A stretch of DNA of 64,000 nt, taken from positions 24,220,558 to 24,284,557 of the forward strand of contig CM047814.1 of the NCBI GenBank assembly GCA_026214975.1, in the 5' to 3' direction. The position numbers were made by a program, and so were the translations under genes. The notes under the pieces are model-generated. The model saw only the letters and a program-made list of their open reading frames with translations, was not told the origin of the DNA and searched no databases. Origin of the DNA: Gentiana macrophylla (taxonomy: Eukaryota > Streptophyta > Magnoliopsida > Gentianales > Gentianaceae). Positions 31,645 to 45,090 of the stretch are shown here, piece by piece. How positions within the stretch are numbered: position 1 is the first letter of the stretch; the number at the start of each line of letters is the position of its first letter.

Positions 31645-32656
31645 ATGATTAAATAATTACTGCATACATTACCAAGAAAGTAAAAAAAACAAAAAAAACA
31701 TCTCACTTGAAAAGAAACAAAATAACAAAAACAAATATATGTAATTTAAATAACACTATTATTCTTCATCTTATATATCAATTTTCGAGGTAAAAAATTG
31801 GGTGTTTTCTCTCAAAATCGATTCCGTACTGTCAAAATCAAGGTTGAAAAGTGCGATTTGTTTTCAAAAAAAATCTTTTGCTTGTTTTGTTTTTAATAAT
31901 GTATTCTTGAAGCTAATCTATTTTCCCTAACATCAATTGTCAAACCCAAAATCTGTATCAATCTTATTACAGTGTATATTGGTAAGTTTTTTTTATTCGC
32001 AACTTATGCAGCCAAAATCAAGGTTATTAAGTGAGATTTTTTTGATCTTCTGCTTTTAACTTATTTCACTGTATATGTAATCTAATATATTTTAAGAAAA
32101 TTAGATCATGGAAATCTAAGGCACATTTGTTTGTTTCTTTTTTTTTTTCCTTAAGAAATTGATAAATTTATTTATGTTTTTGAGTAAGATAAATATATTT
32201 TGTCACATTTGTGATATTTTGGGAGTCTACAAGATATTATATCATGATTCATATGAATTTACTTTATTTTATATATTGTAAGATTTATATATTTTTTGTC
32301 TTGTGTGAAACTTCTTACCTTATAGAACAATTATCACGTTCTAAGGATTCAACATTTTGATACACAAGGACAATGAACAAACAGATTTAAATATCACGTT
32401 TTAAGGAATCAACACGTATATTAAATCTCGATTTTGTGTATTTACGTCAGCAATTGTTACTCAAATTTTCTTATCATAAATTTTGATGATAAAATCAGAT
32501 ATCCATAGACCCGTGGATATCCACGTGGGTGGGGAATGGGTAAGAGAACTTCTACCTGCATGGGTAATAGGTAGGGTATGAGTAGGAAAATAATTTGATG
32601 GGTAGGGTATGGATATAGTAAAATCCATGCCCACCCGTACCCATTATCATCCCTAC
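31228..32656. mobile_element. Non-autonomous hAT element in the Copia protease (1.43 kb)
   Basis: The left end is CAGGGATCGATG and the right end, inverted, TAGGGATGATAATGGGTA, matching the Ac/hAT-type CAGGGATG terminus. The flanks repeat TGGAGCC (31221-31227 and 32657-32663), an 8-bp duplication with one mismatch. The flanking halves read VDT and TGA-ATRHVC across the junction, i.e. the Copia protease active-site region. Subterminal GGGTAGGGTA-type motifs are dense on both sides (31280-31350, 32560-32650). The interior holds (TA)n(GA)n at 31567-31642 and no transposase. Confidence 0.82.
31567..31642. repeat. (TA)n(GA)n compound microsatellite
   Basis: About 44 bp of TA is followed by about 32 bp of GA. 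Any open frame across it is an artefact of the repeat. Confidence 0.97.
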
Positions 32657-32663
32657 TGGAGCC

Positions 32664-34216
32664 ACAAGACATGTTTGTACTGACCGTGCAATTTTTTCAA
32701 CCTATAAGGCTGGAGCTGGTGAGATACTGTGGATGGGAAACTCTTCTCATTCAAACGTTCTGGGAACAGGCAATGTGATTCTGAAGATGACTTCTGGGAA
32801 GAAGCTGACATTGACCAATGTTCTCCATGTTCATGACATTCGTAGGAATCTAGGTTTTGGTGCTATGTTGAGCAAGGCTGGTTTCAGGATGATGTTTGGT
32901 TCTGATAAAGTCTTTCTGACCAAAAATGAAGTGTTTGTCGGTAGAGGCTATCTCACCGAGGGTATGTTTAAGTGGAATGTAATAGCCATTGTGCCTAAAA
33001 ATGTTGTGCCCGATGAGGCTAATAAAATTGCATCTACTTCTGCTTACTTGCTTGAGTCTTCTTGTTTATGGCATAATCGATTAGGACATGTTAATAATAA
33101 ATCAATTCGTAGAATGATGAATTTAGATTTATTACCTAATATAAAGTTTAATCAAACTGAAAAATGCCAAATGTGTGTCGAAGCTAAAATGACTAAGGCT
33201 TCATTTCCTTCAGTGGAAAGAAACACAGAACCGTTAGATTTAATTCATACAGATTTGTGTGATTTAAAATTTGTGCAATCGAGAGTCGGTAAAAAATACT
33301 TTGTAACATTTATTGATGATTGTACAAGATACTGTTATACTATTTGCTAAGTAGCAAAGATGAGACATTCGAGGCTTTTAAAAACTATAAGAATGAAGTC
33401 GAAAATCAACTTAGCAAATGAATCAAAAAGGTTCGTAGTGATCGAGGTGGTGAATATGATGCACCGTTTAATGAAATATGTTCACAATCTGGCATTATTC
33501 ATCAAACTACTGCTCCGTATACACCTCAATCAAATGGTATTGCTGAACGCAAGCACCACACTCTAAAAGAGATGATAAACGCTATGTTGATAAGTTTGGG
33601 TTTACCTCAGAACTTGTGGGGGGAGGCCATCCTCTCATCAAATATCATTCTTAATAGAATTCCATTGGAAAAGATGGATAAGACCCCATATGAGTTGTGG
33701 AAAGGCAATAGGCCAGGCTAAAAATACTTGAAAGTGTGGGGGTGTTTAGCAAAGGTAGAAGTGCCTAAACCTAAACAAATAAAGATTGGGCCTAAAACGA
33801 TAGATTGCATATTTATCGGTTATGCGAATAGCATTAGTGCATATAGATTTCTAGTGCATAAATCTGACATCCCTGATGTACATGTGAATACCGTCATGGA
33901 GTCAAGAAATGCTGTGTTTTTCGAGGATGTCTTTCCTAACAAAGACAGAAACAATGAAGACACAAGTCCAAATAAGCGGGCAAATGAATCCTTAGAGGAC
34001 ACCACTCCAGAAAATGAGGAATCGAACCTCGTAGAAGTAAACGGGCTAGGACTTCAACATCATTTGGTCCGGATTTTCTCACATATATGGTAGAAAACGA
34101 TCCAAGAACATATGCTGAGGCTATGTCAAATCCAGAAGCGTCTTACTGGAAAGAAGCAATAAAAAGTGAAATAGACTCCATTATGCAAAATCACACTTAG
34201 GAATTGGTTAATTTCT
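32664..34216 (+). pseudogene. Copia pol: protease end, integrase, start of RT (degenerate)
   Basis: After ATRHVCTDRAIF comes the GAG-pre-integrase region with an HHCC zinc site (LWHNRLGHVNNKS, CQMCVEAK), then the integrase core: first Asp in LIHTDLCD, second in VRSDRGGEY, and Glu in GIAERKHHTLKEM. The C-terminal part shows VWGCLAKVEVPKPKQ and IDCIFIGYA. Finally SYWKEAIKSEIDSIM marks the start of reverse transcriptase, where the element is cut by another insertion at 34217. In-frame stops occur at 33348, near 33409, 33719 and 34198, plus frame changes. Integrase would insert the cDNA into the genome; this copy cannot. Confidence 0.9.
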
Positions 34217-36096
34217 TGTTAGGAAATCTACGTGGGAACACAGCGGAATTCAAATTTATTTCTTTTTAACCAGGATCGACTTCGTTTAAGCAATAAACAA
34301 ATAAGCTAGTAGACGGTGTTTACCTTGGTTGATCTAAAAGATCGACGCTTTGACCGTCTAAGGAGAGTAGCGATGCACGGAGCCGCCCAAGCGTTCGGCC
34401 TCTACCGGTGATCCACCCGAACATCCCGCCGGAATCCCATCATTGATTGCTACTAGAAAAATCCGGTTGCTAGACTAGCCTTTTCTCGCTCTCTAAACTC
34501 TCTCTACGAAACTCTCTATTTTTCACAAGAACTATTAGCTCTTGGAATTGTGTTGTACAAAAGAGCTAGCCAACCCCTTTCTTATATAGGGTGAGTGGCG
34601 CCACTTATGTCTCCCAATCTGATTGGGATTAGCTTCTTAGTAGATTGAGGATAAAGAATACATTTTCCTAATAAAATAAGGAAAATACCTTTGATTGATT
34701 TATCTCAATTAATATTCAATATCTTATATTAAATATTTTTCCTAAGATATATATTGAATATATCTTTATCTTATTACCATAAATCTATTTCCAAAAATCA
34801 ATTAATATCTAATATTAATTAATATTATGGTAATCTTATTAATTAAATTGCACAATCCAAGTGTATCTTATACGCAACCAAATCTGCACCCCTATCCAAA
34901 TTAATTGGCATGTGGAATATTTTTTAATTAATATAATACTATGATTAATTAATTTGCAAAATACATGTATATCAACATAATTGATATATATATATATGTA
35001 TGCATGTATGTATGTATATATTATACATGTATATATATATATGTATGTATGTATAAATATACATATTTAATTAATCAACATAATTGATATCTTGTATTTA
35101 ATTTATTCATAATAAATAAATACCACCATATTAATTTACCACTATAACATTTATAGTATGAGATAAAACTTTCCTTATTTGGTTATTGCTATAACCGAAT
35201 TTTAATCCGGCTAGATGTTCTTATGTGTGTGACCCGATAGGCTTCCGAATATGTTGGCCGTAGACACAAAATGCAAATTACGAAAATGCCCTTCATGCCT
35301 AACGATCACGGGATAGCGTCTAGCAACACACCGTGACCCCAATCATCGGAAGAATCAAATGCAATGACTACTACCTTTCATGTTAAAAGCGATTTACCGT
35401 GTAAATAGAATCCTATCACGCAATAATATCCATACGGTCGTTTGTCGAGTGTCATACATCAACGCCGTATCTTATAATCCTGGATGTCATGATCTCTCAA
35501 GTAACTCATTTACTTCCACTTTACAATGATTCACGAGAGTAAGACATCCCTTATAAGAAGGCCCTGAGATATTCACCCTACCGATAAGTACGCAATTTCC
35601 GGACGACCAAACATGTATGCTGCGATGCTGCTTGATATCACACCCAATCACTACGCGCATGATCACCCCATGGCTGGGAAACCTCAATAAGCGTCAAAGC
35701 ATGACAATCCACACCGTGATGCCATGTAAACTCCGGTCCTAAGGATTTACACAACCGCCACATAGTGCGACACTTAATGATGTAAGTGGGTCGCCTAACG
35801 TCACGCATTCTCTAATACACGTCCACGCACGGTCAAGTGTCTCTACACTTTGATAGGCGAGATCTATCCCCGCCGCCTTAAAGACAGAAGACATCTAATA
35901 CGTGCTAGCTTGTTTATACTATCAATGTCATGTTTAATAGTACATCAGCCTAGAGACATTTAAGTATCAAACTTATTAAAGCGATTAGAGATATCATCAA
36001 CCATAATCGCCTATCATGCTTTCTCTATCGCAATTTAATACTAAGGACGTTATCATATAACAATTCATAATTGGTTCTTTAAAAGAACAAATGCCA

Positions 36097-36148
<52 letters not shown>

Positions 36149-36224
36149 ATAAAGAAATAGTAGAAATGATCCGACCAGGTCGGATCCGGTCCAACCCGAT
36201 TGGGTTTAGGACACTATTTCAACA
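34217..36224 (-). mobile_element. 3' LTR of the LARD-like element
   Basis: It is complete with TG...CA ends. A TATA box (TATATAAG on the minus strand, 34581-34588) precedes the conserved CTCTTTTGTACAACAC-type leader. Right-end copies of the same LTR family are at 1-789. It contains a (TA)n tract at 36102-36145. Confidence 0.85.
36102..36145. repeat. (TA)n microsatellite inside the LTR
   Basis: It is an alternating TA run. The related LTR at 670-720 has a short non-TA sequence here, so the expansion is specific to this copy. Confidence 0.95.
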
Positions 36225-36235
36225 ATCTCCCACTT
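36225..36235 (-). promoter_or_regulatory. Polypurine tract of the LARD-like element
   Basis: AAGTGGGAGAT lies directly upstream of the 3' LTR on the minus strand. This is the expected primer for plus-strand cDNA synthesis. Confidence 0.8.
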
Positions 36236-38188
36236 GGCCTAAAACCAATCACTCGTACACACAAGACCAAGTTGAAACACAAGAATCTCATGCATTACTC
36301 GCAACCATCCCTAGCCGTGAACGGATCGCTATCCATGGGGACTCAGACTATCTTCATATCTTGCTCCAAATGATCAAGTCAAAGGAACCAGCTCAACACA
36401 CACATGAATCTCTGACGAGACCCTGGTCCTTGGTTTAAGCAATGAATTCACTTACTATATCAGCTATATAGAAAAGGTGGAAGAACCATATAAGGTTCAG
36501 GAATGAACCTCACAGACTCATGTACCGCTCCCGCTGCGCCTCCAAGGGCACAACGGTGCTTTAGCTAAATTGTAGAATTTACAGTGACCCATAGCCAGAA
36601 TATTTCCAGCTCACTGTATCACTTAATCAAAGTGATTGCAAACCCAGACTGTAGCTCCCACTCGCCTTCATAAGACTCAGGAAACACGTCTGTATATCTA
36701 CGTTTATTTATTTCCAAGTTTCAATAAACTAGGAACTCTTCCTTAACTTGTTTAAGGATATTCTCGACATTTACTAGATTTACTTTCATACTCACTCATG
36801 ACTCTTCATGGACTATGAACATCCGGCATTACCTTTATGATGGTTCCTATCGCAGTAGCCAAGGAAACCTTTCATAAGCATCATCTTTCACCTTATCTTT
36901 AGGACTAACGTCCTAACATAGATAGATCTTGAGAACACCGGCTAGCAGTATCTTTTGTCATGATCTATGCTAAACTCTTTTAGCATCACATCTATATAGG
37001 TGAACTATAAACCAACAACAGTTAAATCTATCACTATAGATTCTTATTTCAAAAACAAGAACTGCTAATCCAAGTGCTTTCGTAAAGACCTTGAACTACC
37101 AAACATTGATTGACTGTGACATGGAGAGATAATTCCTGAGAGAGATATCCAATACCTTACTCAAAAATCATAACACGCTCTCACTATCCCTCTTGCGCAT
37201 TGGGCATCTCCCTTCTTTTGACTAAATCAAACTCCTTTGATTATCAAACAAAGAAATTGTCTAGAGAAACTTGTTTGAGTCCATAAATGGATCTCGTGGG
37301 CTCACATATCATGTCATCGTCTATTAACATCGAGCTGTTAGCCCAATGCCTTCAACACTATCATATAGCCATGATACGAAGTTATAACAAGCATAGTCTG
37401 AATATAACTGGGCTCAGCTGGCGGCATAAAGATAATTACAAGGTTTACACCCGTACCCTTCAGTTGTCGCTATAGCCTTATAGTGATCATATTACTATCC
37501 ATGTCACCTTTCGGGGACATTCCTCTAAAGCAAGACAAACCAGGTTCACAACCTGGTTGTCACTGATGAATTCTAGTTCAGATATTATGGCTCCTGGCCA
37601 TATCTCAAACTTGCCTTTCAAACATTCCTTCATAAGTCGTGAGATATTCATTCTTCAAGATGAACATACCAGCAGCCCTTTCAGGCTTGAGGTTATCCAC
37701 AGACTTACAGAACTTTTGTGTGCACTGAGCAGTGATCTACACCTCATTGCTATGCAAATTAATCGCTTTCATGTTCCAATGGTTGAATGTATCTTCGTGG
37801 TTCTCAAACTCTTTTAAGATCTTATTTACTCCCACGGTCTCTTTTGGAAGAATCACTTCCTCTAGAAGATAGCATGTTTGGAGACAAACACCTTTTGCTC
37901 TGCGGACAAGTAAACATTATCTAGCGTACTTGCTAAGATATTCCACAAATTTGCATATGTCGTAAGCCTTTCTGACTTTTCCTGTGACAACTTCAAATCA
38001 TCGGTTAAGATAGATTCAACATTATCGCCTTCTATATCTAAGATGGAATTCATTCTACTTTTATTCTTTGGAACTTGGTTAATTATATGAATTGTATAAG
38101 GGCACTATCCCGAAACGGATAAGGGATACATTGCATTGCTTACGTCACACATTTATCCACATAAGGTGTTGTTTCTATTTTATAAGCG
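36236..38188 (-). other. Interior of the LARD-like element, 3' part
   Basis: Nearly 2 kb without any recognised coding sequence on either strand. Short frames (for example 37557-37817 and 37862-38053) have no domain features. It ends at AAGCG, the target site of the Athila-like insertion. Confidence 0.6.
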
Positions 38189-39233
38189 TGATAGCAAAAT
38201 AACTAACTGCTAACTTTAACCGAGAGAGTATCGAATCAACAGTAGTATAGTGATAGCAAGGTCGAATCCACAGGAACAACGTTTAAGTACCAAAAGTCGA
38301 CGTAGAACTTAGTTTAGGTCAAGATTGGGTGGAGAGATATTACACTAGTGCGTAAAGTAAAAATTAGCTAACGGTTGTAGTTCTAGTTATTAAAATGTAT
38401 AGCGAATTATGGTTCAACGAGTTATTTTTACCCCAAGGAAGACTTGACAGGAGCGTGTTTTAACCAACCTACCTTTCCACGGTAATTTTAACGACATCCA
38501 CGGGTGCCAACTCCTAATTACGGTGTTAAGATCGAACAACTCTCACTCAACACCCTATGTGAAGTTAATTAATTTTCCCTTTAGAAAACCGATTAACCTA
38601 ACATGATTACGCTCTTAGAGTCGCTCGAACAACGATGACAAACCTCAGTATTGGAAACGGTTCTAACAACTAGGCCGAATCTACATAGCGATCCCAAAAC
38701 CCTTTTCCCACATCTCACCGCAAAATGCATCTATAGGTTCGATATGTGTGACAAAGTGAACTAAATGATCGTTTAATTCAAAGACGTTGATTAAGTTTTA
38801 GGACGTGGATTATTCATTAAAACATTATTTTACGCGCTACACAACCCCGTTTAATCCCCTTAGTATGTTTTTACTCGTTTTACATAATTCGACTATACGA
38901 CGTTTAGCTATTCATTTTGGCGATAATAACGGAATGATTAATGGAAATTATATTAACGATTTAAAAGTAAAAGCGAATTCATTTTTTTATAAGTACATAT
39001 ATATATTTATATATATATATAGATATATAGTTATATAGTTAATAATATATATAAGTGCATAAAAGTAAATATACTATACATATATATATAAGTGCGTAAA
39101 AGTAAATACGTAAGTAAATGCGTAAAAGAAAATATATATATATATTATACTATATTTCTATATATATAAATAGCTAATATAAAATAAATAACATAAAAAG
39201 AAACAAAATACAAAACACAGGAAATATATATAG

Positions 39234-39278
<45 letters not shown>

Positions 39279-40563
39279 ATGTATATGTATATATATATAT
39301 CAATATGCTAAAAAAACAAAACAAAACAAGAAAGTAATAATTTTATAAAATTACCCGACATACAATCTGTTGATTCCGAGATTGTAGTTTTCCGGACATT
39401 ACAACGACTACAAAGAACACCGAGCTACCGATAATTTCCGAGTATTACAACGATACTACTATCGCTAAATTATTTCGGCATAATGCCGTTACTAAAACTA
39501 AAAAAAAAAACGAGAGATAGATATATATATATATATACACAAAGATATATATATATAAAAGGGTGTACCCCATCTCTGCAAATGATCTGTATATATAAGC
39601 AAAGATTTTGGGGCGGATCGATCCGGGTAGGAGTCGGATCGATCCGGTGCAAATCCTAACTGATTCTATCCAAATCTTCGGATGATTTGACATATATTGG
39701 ATTAAAACTTCTAAAATTTATATCTTGAGTTGTAGACCTCCAAAAATTGCAAACGAAATGCCAAAATTACGGTCTCGAGAAACTCTACAACTTTCATGAA
39801 GGACTCTTCTTCAGAAAACGTCTTCTTGAGTACCTCGTGTTCCTCCGAGCGCTTTTTGCGACATTTTTACTTAAATTGAATCAATTAGCCAATTGACCAC
39901 CATTTGAGTTGTAGAAGTCCGATTGACTTGATTCAAAATCCATTGGAAAGCTTTCTTGAAGATATACAACTTTTATTAAGGAAACTTTCTCTGAAAACGT
40001 CATTTTGACGAGCCATTCCCAATACGTGTCGTTTTCGGGATTGACCACTTGATCTAGTGACGTTTCATATCTTGAGTTCTAGAAGTCCAATTGACGTGAT
40101 TCAAAGTGCGTCGGAACGTTTATATGAAGATCTACGACTTTCATTAAGGCCACTTCTTCAGAAAATGCCTTTTTGATAGGCAATTCCCATCGATACTCGG
40201 ATTTTCATTCTTAAGAAACGATTAACCCTTTGATCATTTGAATTAGTGACGCTTTATAACTTCCTTCCAACGACTGAATTGACTTCAAAAAGTGTCTATA
40301 CTCGGGATTTCAGTTCATCTTAGGATTCTGCAAAGAAATAAACAGAAAATACCCACACATAAAACAGACACGACACTCCGGTCACTAAAACCGGTACAAA
40401 ACTAACTAAAACTTATAAAACTACGATAATTTATATAATAACTACTACTTATATATTTTTATGAAACTTAGGAATTAACGACTAAATGATACAAAAGTGC
40501 TCAAAATGATATCAGAAACGGGGTGAAAAGTTATAAAAATAACTGTGAATTTTTCCGTTATCA
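38189..40563 (-). mobile_element. 3' LTR of the Athila-like element
   Basis: It is nearly identical to 48969-51351. It contains several (TA)n tracts (38996-39300) and four related CTTTCAT(T/G)AAGG-type phrases in the half near the polypurine tract. Confidence 0.93.
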
Positions 40564-40577
40564 CAACCCCCCACTTA
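40564..40577 (-). promoter_or_regulatory. Polypurine tract of the Athila-like element
   Basis: On the minus strand AAGTGGGGGGTTG directly precedes the LTR start TGATAACGG. Confidence 0.85.
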
Positions 40578-42306
40578 GCTTTTGGTCGTCCTCGAACAAA
40601 ATAAGCGGTAAAATAAAATGAATGAAGGAAAAATTCATGAAAAGATAAGATGTAAGGAACAACCAAATGATATAACCTTTAGAATTATAACCAGGCGTTA
40701 ACCTCAATATAACTGTATAACAGAGTGCGTGTGTGACAAGCCTTTTCAATTTCCACTATCCTCTCTTGAATAAATCAAGCAAACGCACTAGTATCCATTC
40801 AGACAATCCTAACAAATTTCCTAGGTATAGCAAGAACAGGTTCCACACAAAGTCCTCCGTGTACTTATTAGGATAATCCCTAAAGCATATCATTTAGTTT
40901 ATACTGGGGATAGTCAGAAGATAACTAAGTTTTCAACCAACTTTTTCTTTTCTTTTTTTTTTTTTTTTTTTTTTTCACATGTATAGTATATGCCCTCATT
41001 CCTAGCAATAGGATGTTTCGTGATAACACCCTAGCTAGACTACAATCATCAGGCAATCGGGAGCTTTTAAACCTCATAGTGATATAGGACGTTTCGTGAT
41101 AACGCCCTACCGCACTCAAATCATTGGTAGCTACAACCGACATATATATAGTTTATCTTATTTTGACATTCTTCCTATCACATTCAAACCTTCAGATATT
41201 CACAGTACACGTTCAAAAGTTAGGTACTAAGTTACTGCTATTATCTCTAGAATAACCACTAGGATACTGAATGGATACAGTTTAAAATTTTCGCTTCAAT
41301 ATCAAAGGCTTACGTGAAGGAATTCATGTTATACAACTATATTTGGAATTACAATGCACTTACGGTTCACGTTGGTTATACATATCCAATTTGATCATTA
41401 CATCTTTAAATCCATGAAATAAATACCTTATACAAATTATTTTAATCAACTAAATAATGCTCGAAAAAGAATAAAAACTAAGGGTTTAAACACTTACTGC
41501 CATACTAAACCAATCACATCTCTACCCCCCACTTACGATTTTGCATTATTCTCAGAGTGTAAATGAGATAGAGAAGAAGACTTAGCTTATAAATCAGGCA
41601 GAAAGGTGCTATCGAATCCCGTAACAGCCATGAGAAAGCACGTCCCGAATCCCTATATGAAAACAACCAAAACAAAGCAAACACAGGACATGGTCCTCGT
41701 GCCAAGACATCGAATAGGGATATGGGAATAATAAGATAATGGCCCCACATCACGTCGAGAAAATTCGATAGGCAATATAATCGCTTTAGATGGAAACATA
41801 ACCCACACGGGTAAAGCACAGAACATCTAAGCATATACGTATCATAGAGAGTATCATGTGAGCATATATCATAATCAAGTCAGCTATTCCTAGTTTCATT
41901 TTTTTTTATTGCACACAATTTTATTAAGGCGGGAATACTCACCACTATACTACAACGACCAGAAATTTGAAACAGACTAGATCATAAAATGAAATGTGTG
42001 AAAGAGTATTGAGTCTTTTATACCCAGATCCTCAAGGATTCAATAACCTAAGTCCAAGAAATGATACATTTGAATTTTTATCTTTTTTCTCCATCGGGAT
42101 TTTCGGATAACCACCTAATCATTCCCTCTTAATGAAATTCAAACATTCATCCTGAGACTTGGTTGTGCTTTGTGTTCATCTTTCATACAGATTCTACATT
42201 TCATTAAGACTAGGCTTATTCAAATTATCTTTATTATTATTATCGGGCTGCCTCCCGGTAGCGCTTTTGTTTAACGTCGTTGGCTCGACAGAAACCCAGA
42301 AACGAC
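40578..42306 (-). other. Non-coding region between integrase and 3' LTR
   Basis: About 1.7 kb with no conserved frame. In Athila elements this position may hold an env-like gene; nothing of that kind is visible. A poly-T run is at 40946-40975. Two phrases, ATAGGATGTTTCGTGATAAC and ATAGGACGTTTCGTGATAAC (41009, 41085), form a short direct repeat. Confidence 0.6.
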
Positions 42307-43500
42307 TTAATAAGGCTCGGGATCAGTCAAATGCACAATTTCAAGAGCCTCGTCGAATGGTAACTTCTTATACTTTTTTAGACGAAGGCCGTTCGTGATG
42401 AACGTTCCATGCTTCGGATGTGTTACCTCGATGGCTCCTGAGTCGAAAACTCGTAATACCGTATATGGTCCTGACCACCTTGACTTAAGTTTGCCTTGAA
42501 ATAAATGGAGGCGAGTATTATAGAAAAGGACCTCATCACCTACGCTGAAAATACGAGGTTTGATCAACTTATCATGAAGCAATTTGGTCTTTTCCTTATA
42601 TTTCGCCGAACAATCGTAAGCTTGAAAGCGAAACTCATCTAACTCATTTAACTGGGCCATCCTTCTTTCACCGATTAATGCGTCATCCATATTTAGATTC
42701 TTAATCGCCCAATAGGCCTTATGCTCTAACTCTACGGGAGATGGCGAGGCTTTGCCAAAAACAAGCATGTAGGGTGACATACCTATTGGTGTCTTGAACG
42801 CTTGATTCGATGTGCCCCAAAGCGCATCATCTAACTTCTTTGACCAATCCTTAAGGTTAGAATTTACTGTCTTCTCTAAGATTCTTTTGATTCCCGATTG
42901 GACACCTCTACTTGGCCACTAGTCCGAGGATGGTAGGCGAGACTCAACTTATGAGTGACCCCATACTTTATTAAAAGCTTATTGAAATCTCTATTAGCAA
43001 AGTGACTTCCATTATCACTGATTATTGCTCGAGGTATTCCATACCGGGATATAATATGTTTCTTAAGAAATTTTATGACTACATGTTTGTCGTTAGTGGG
43101 TGAAGCAATTGCCTCAACCCACTTTGAAACGTAATCACAGGCGACAAGAATGTACTGATTCCCGAAAGAAGACGGATATGGTCCCATGAAGTCTAATCCC
43201 CATATATCAAACACTTCACACACTATTATCGGTTTAGGGCATCTCATTTCTCTTGAAATCCTTCCCGAGCGTTGACAAAGCGTCACACATCTTAACATAA
43301 GCATATGCATCCTTGAAAATAGTAGGCCAATAGAACCCACTTTGTAACACCTTTAATCTTTGTTCTCGCCGAGAAGTGGCCACCGGCCTCTTTATCATGG
43401 CGAGCGAGAGAATACTCACTATCTCACCGTCATCAACACATCTTCTCGAGGATTCCATCAAGACATAGCCTAAAAGTAAGGGAATCTTCCCACACATATC
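42307..43500 (-). pseudogene. Athila-like integrase (degenerate)
   Basis: It holds the zinc-binding region remnant ([14 protein letters not shown]), then the catalytic core with all three acidic positions: Asp in [15 protein letters not shown], Asp in [12 protein letters not shown], Glu in [15 protein letters not shown] frame change near 42800-42880 separates it from the C-terminal part ([40 protein letters not shown]), which ends with the GPY/F-type module and stop at 42307. The protein would insert the cDNA. Confidence 0.9.
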
Positions 43501-43639
43501 AGTTCACCTCACTATAAAACTTCTTTTCTGGTTTTCATCAAACTCAGGATCTACAAATCCACACTCGTAATAATTAACAAAAGGTGCATACCAAGGGTTC
43601 CCATTCTTTCCTCTCTCGCAGAAGTTTCTCTCTTAACCG

Positions 43640-45090
43640 GGAGCATCGTATCCACTACGAACAACCGCTCATCCCGAAAATGATCATCAATTTCAACCCT
43701 AATAGAGTGTTTCTTGTCTCCTGTTCCATCCCTAATGAGGTGGTCACTACTACGTTCTCACACCCCTTTCGATTCTTAATTTCTACGTCGAACTCTTGAA
43801 GTAGTAAAATCCATCTTAACAAGCGTGGTTTTGCATCCTTCTTGGCAAATAGATATCTCAACGCAAAGATGGTCGGGTGTGAACTATGACTTTCGATCCA
43901 ACCAAGTATGACCGGAACTTATCGAAAGCAAAAACAACAAACTAAAAGTTCCTTTTCGGTTGTGGCATACTTTTGTTGAGCCGAGTTCATGGTATGACTC
44001 GCATAGTAGATAGGCGAAACAACTTGTCAATCTTCCGACCTAGGACAGCTCTCTACAAAGATAATCACTCGCATCACACATCACTTCGAACCCTTAGACC
44101 AATCGGTGCTACTAAGATAGGAGCCGAAGTAAGAAGTTTCTTAAGGGTTCGAAAAGCATCTAGGCATGCCGCATCAAAAACACAGGGGCTCCTTCATCAA
44201 TTGAAGAGTAAGAGGTCTAGCAATGTGGGAAAAACTGGAATGAATCTACGATAAAAACACGCATGTCCCAAGAATGAACGTAGAGTCTTGATTAAGTAGG
44301 CATAGGAAGCTTAGAAATTACCTCTATTTTTGCTCTATCGACCTCTATTCCTTTCCCCGATACCTTATGTCCTAAAACAATTCCCTCGATTACCATGAAA
44401 TGACACTTTTCCCAATTTAAAACCAAGTTTGTCTCTTCACAACGCAAGCACCTTATCAATGTTCGACAAACACTCATCAAAAGTATCACCAAAAACACTA
44501 AAGTCATCCATAAAAACTTCCATGAAATGCTCTATCATATCAAAGAAAGATGGCCATCATGCATCGTTGGAATGTCGCAGTGCATTACACAACCCAAACG
44601 GCATTCTTCTAAATGCAAAGGTGCCATACGGACACGTGAAAGTAGTTTTATCCTGGTCATGTATATCGATGTGAATTTGATAATAGCCACTAAAACCATC
44701 CAAAAAAGCAAGAAATGCATGACCACTTAGACGCTCTAGCATTTGATCAATAAAGGGTAGGGAAAATGATCTTTCCTAGTCTTATCATTTAGCATGCGAA
44801 AATCAATACAAACCCCCGTGACCGATAACTAAACGAGTAGGAATAGGCACACCTTTTCATTAAGCTCAACTGTAATGCCTCCTTTCTTAGGCACGACTTG
44901 CGTGTGGCTCACCCATTCACCGTCGGAGATTGCGTAGATTATCCCTAACTCAAGCATCTTTACCACGTCTTTCCTCACCACCTCTTGCATATGTGGGTTT
45001 AGTCGCCTCTCAAAACCGCTCGACCGGCTTGGCATCTTCTTCCGAGAATGATCTTGTGCTTGCAGATATCCATGATCGATCCCTTTTATG
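43640..45090 (-). pseudogene. Athila-like reverse transcriptase and RNase H (degenerate)
   Basis: RT pieces in order on the minus strand: KKGGITVELN near 44870 and the preceding SDGEWVSHTQVVPKKGG, FLDGFSGYYQIHIDIHDQDK near 44690, CPYGTFAFRRMPFGLCNA, then the catalytic FMDDFSVFG near 44510 (in a shifted frame) and NWEKCHFMVIEGIVLGHKVS. RNase H remnants include [20 protein letters not shown] near 43840 with [14 protein letters not shown]. At least four frame changes divide the region. Confidence 0.9.

Larger units (their letters stand above)
27653..34216 (+). mobile_element. Copia LTR retrotransposon, 5' two-thirds
   Basis: It starts TGTTGGAGAAAAT, a common Copia LTR start, has a U3 TATA box and TCCCACATTGG, and is followed by gag, protease, GAG-pre-integrase and integrase sequence in Copia order. 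The element breaks off inside the start of reverse transcriptase at 34216 because a minus-strand long-LTR element is inserted there. The missing RT, RNase H and 3' LTR are not found elsewhere in the window. A Helitron (28694-29906) and a hAT (31228-32656) also interrupt it. Stops and frameshifts show it is dead. Confidence 0.88.

Noticed and set aside
31345..31706. Open frames on both strands around 31345-31706
   Set aside because: They run through the (TA)n(GA)n tract and hAT non-coding sequence and encode repeats such as YIYIYI and SLSLSL.
41514..41834. 106-codon minus-strand frame between Athila integrase and 3' LTR, considered as env-like
   Set aside because: No signal peptide plus transmembrane pattern of the expected length, and no continuation in neighbouring frames.
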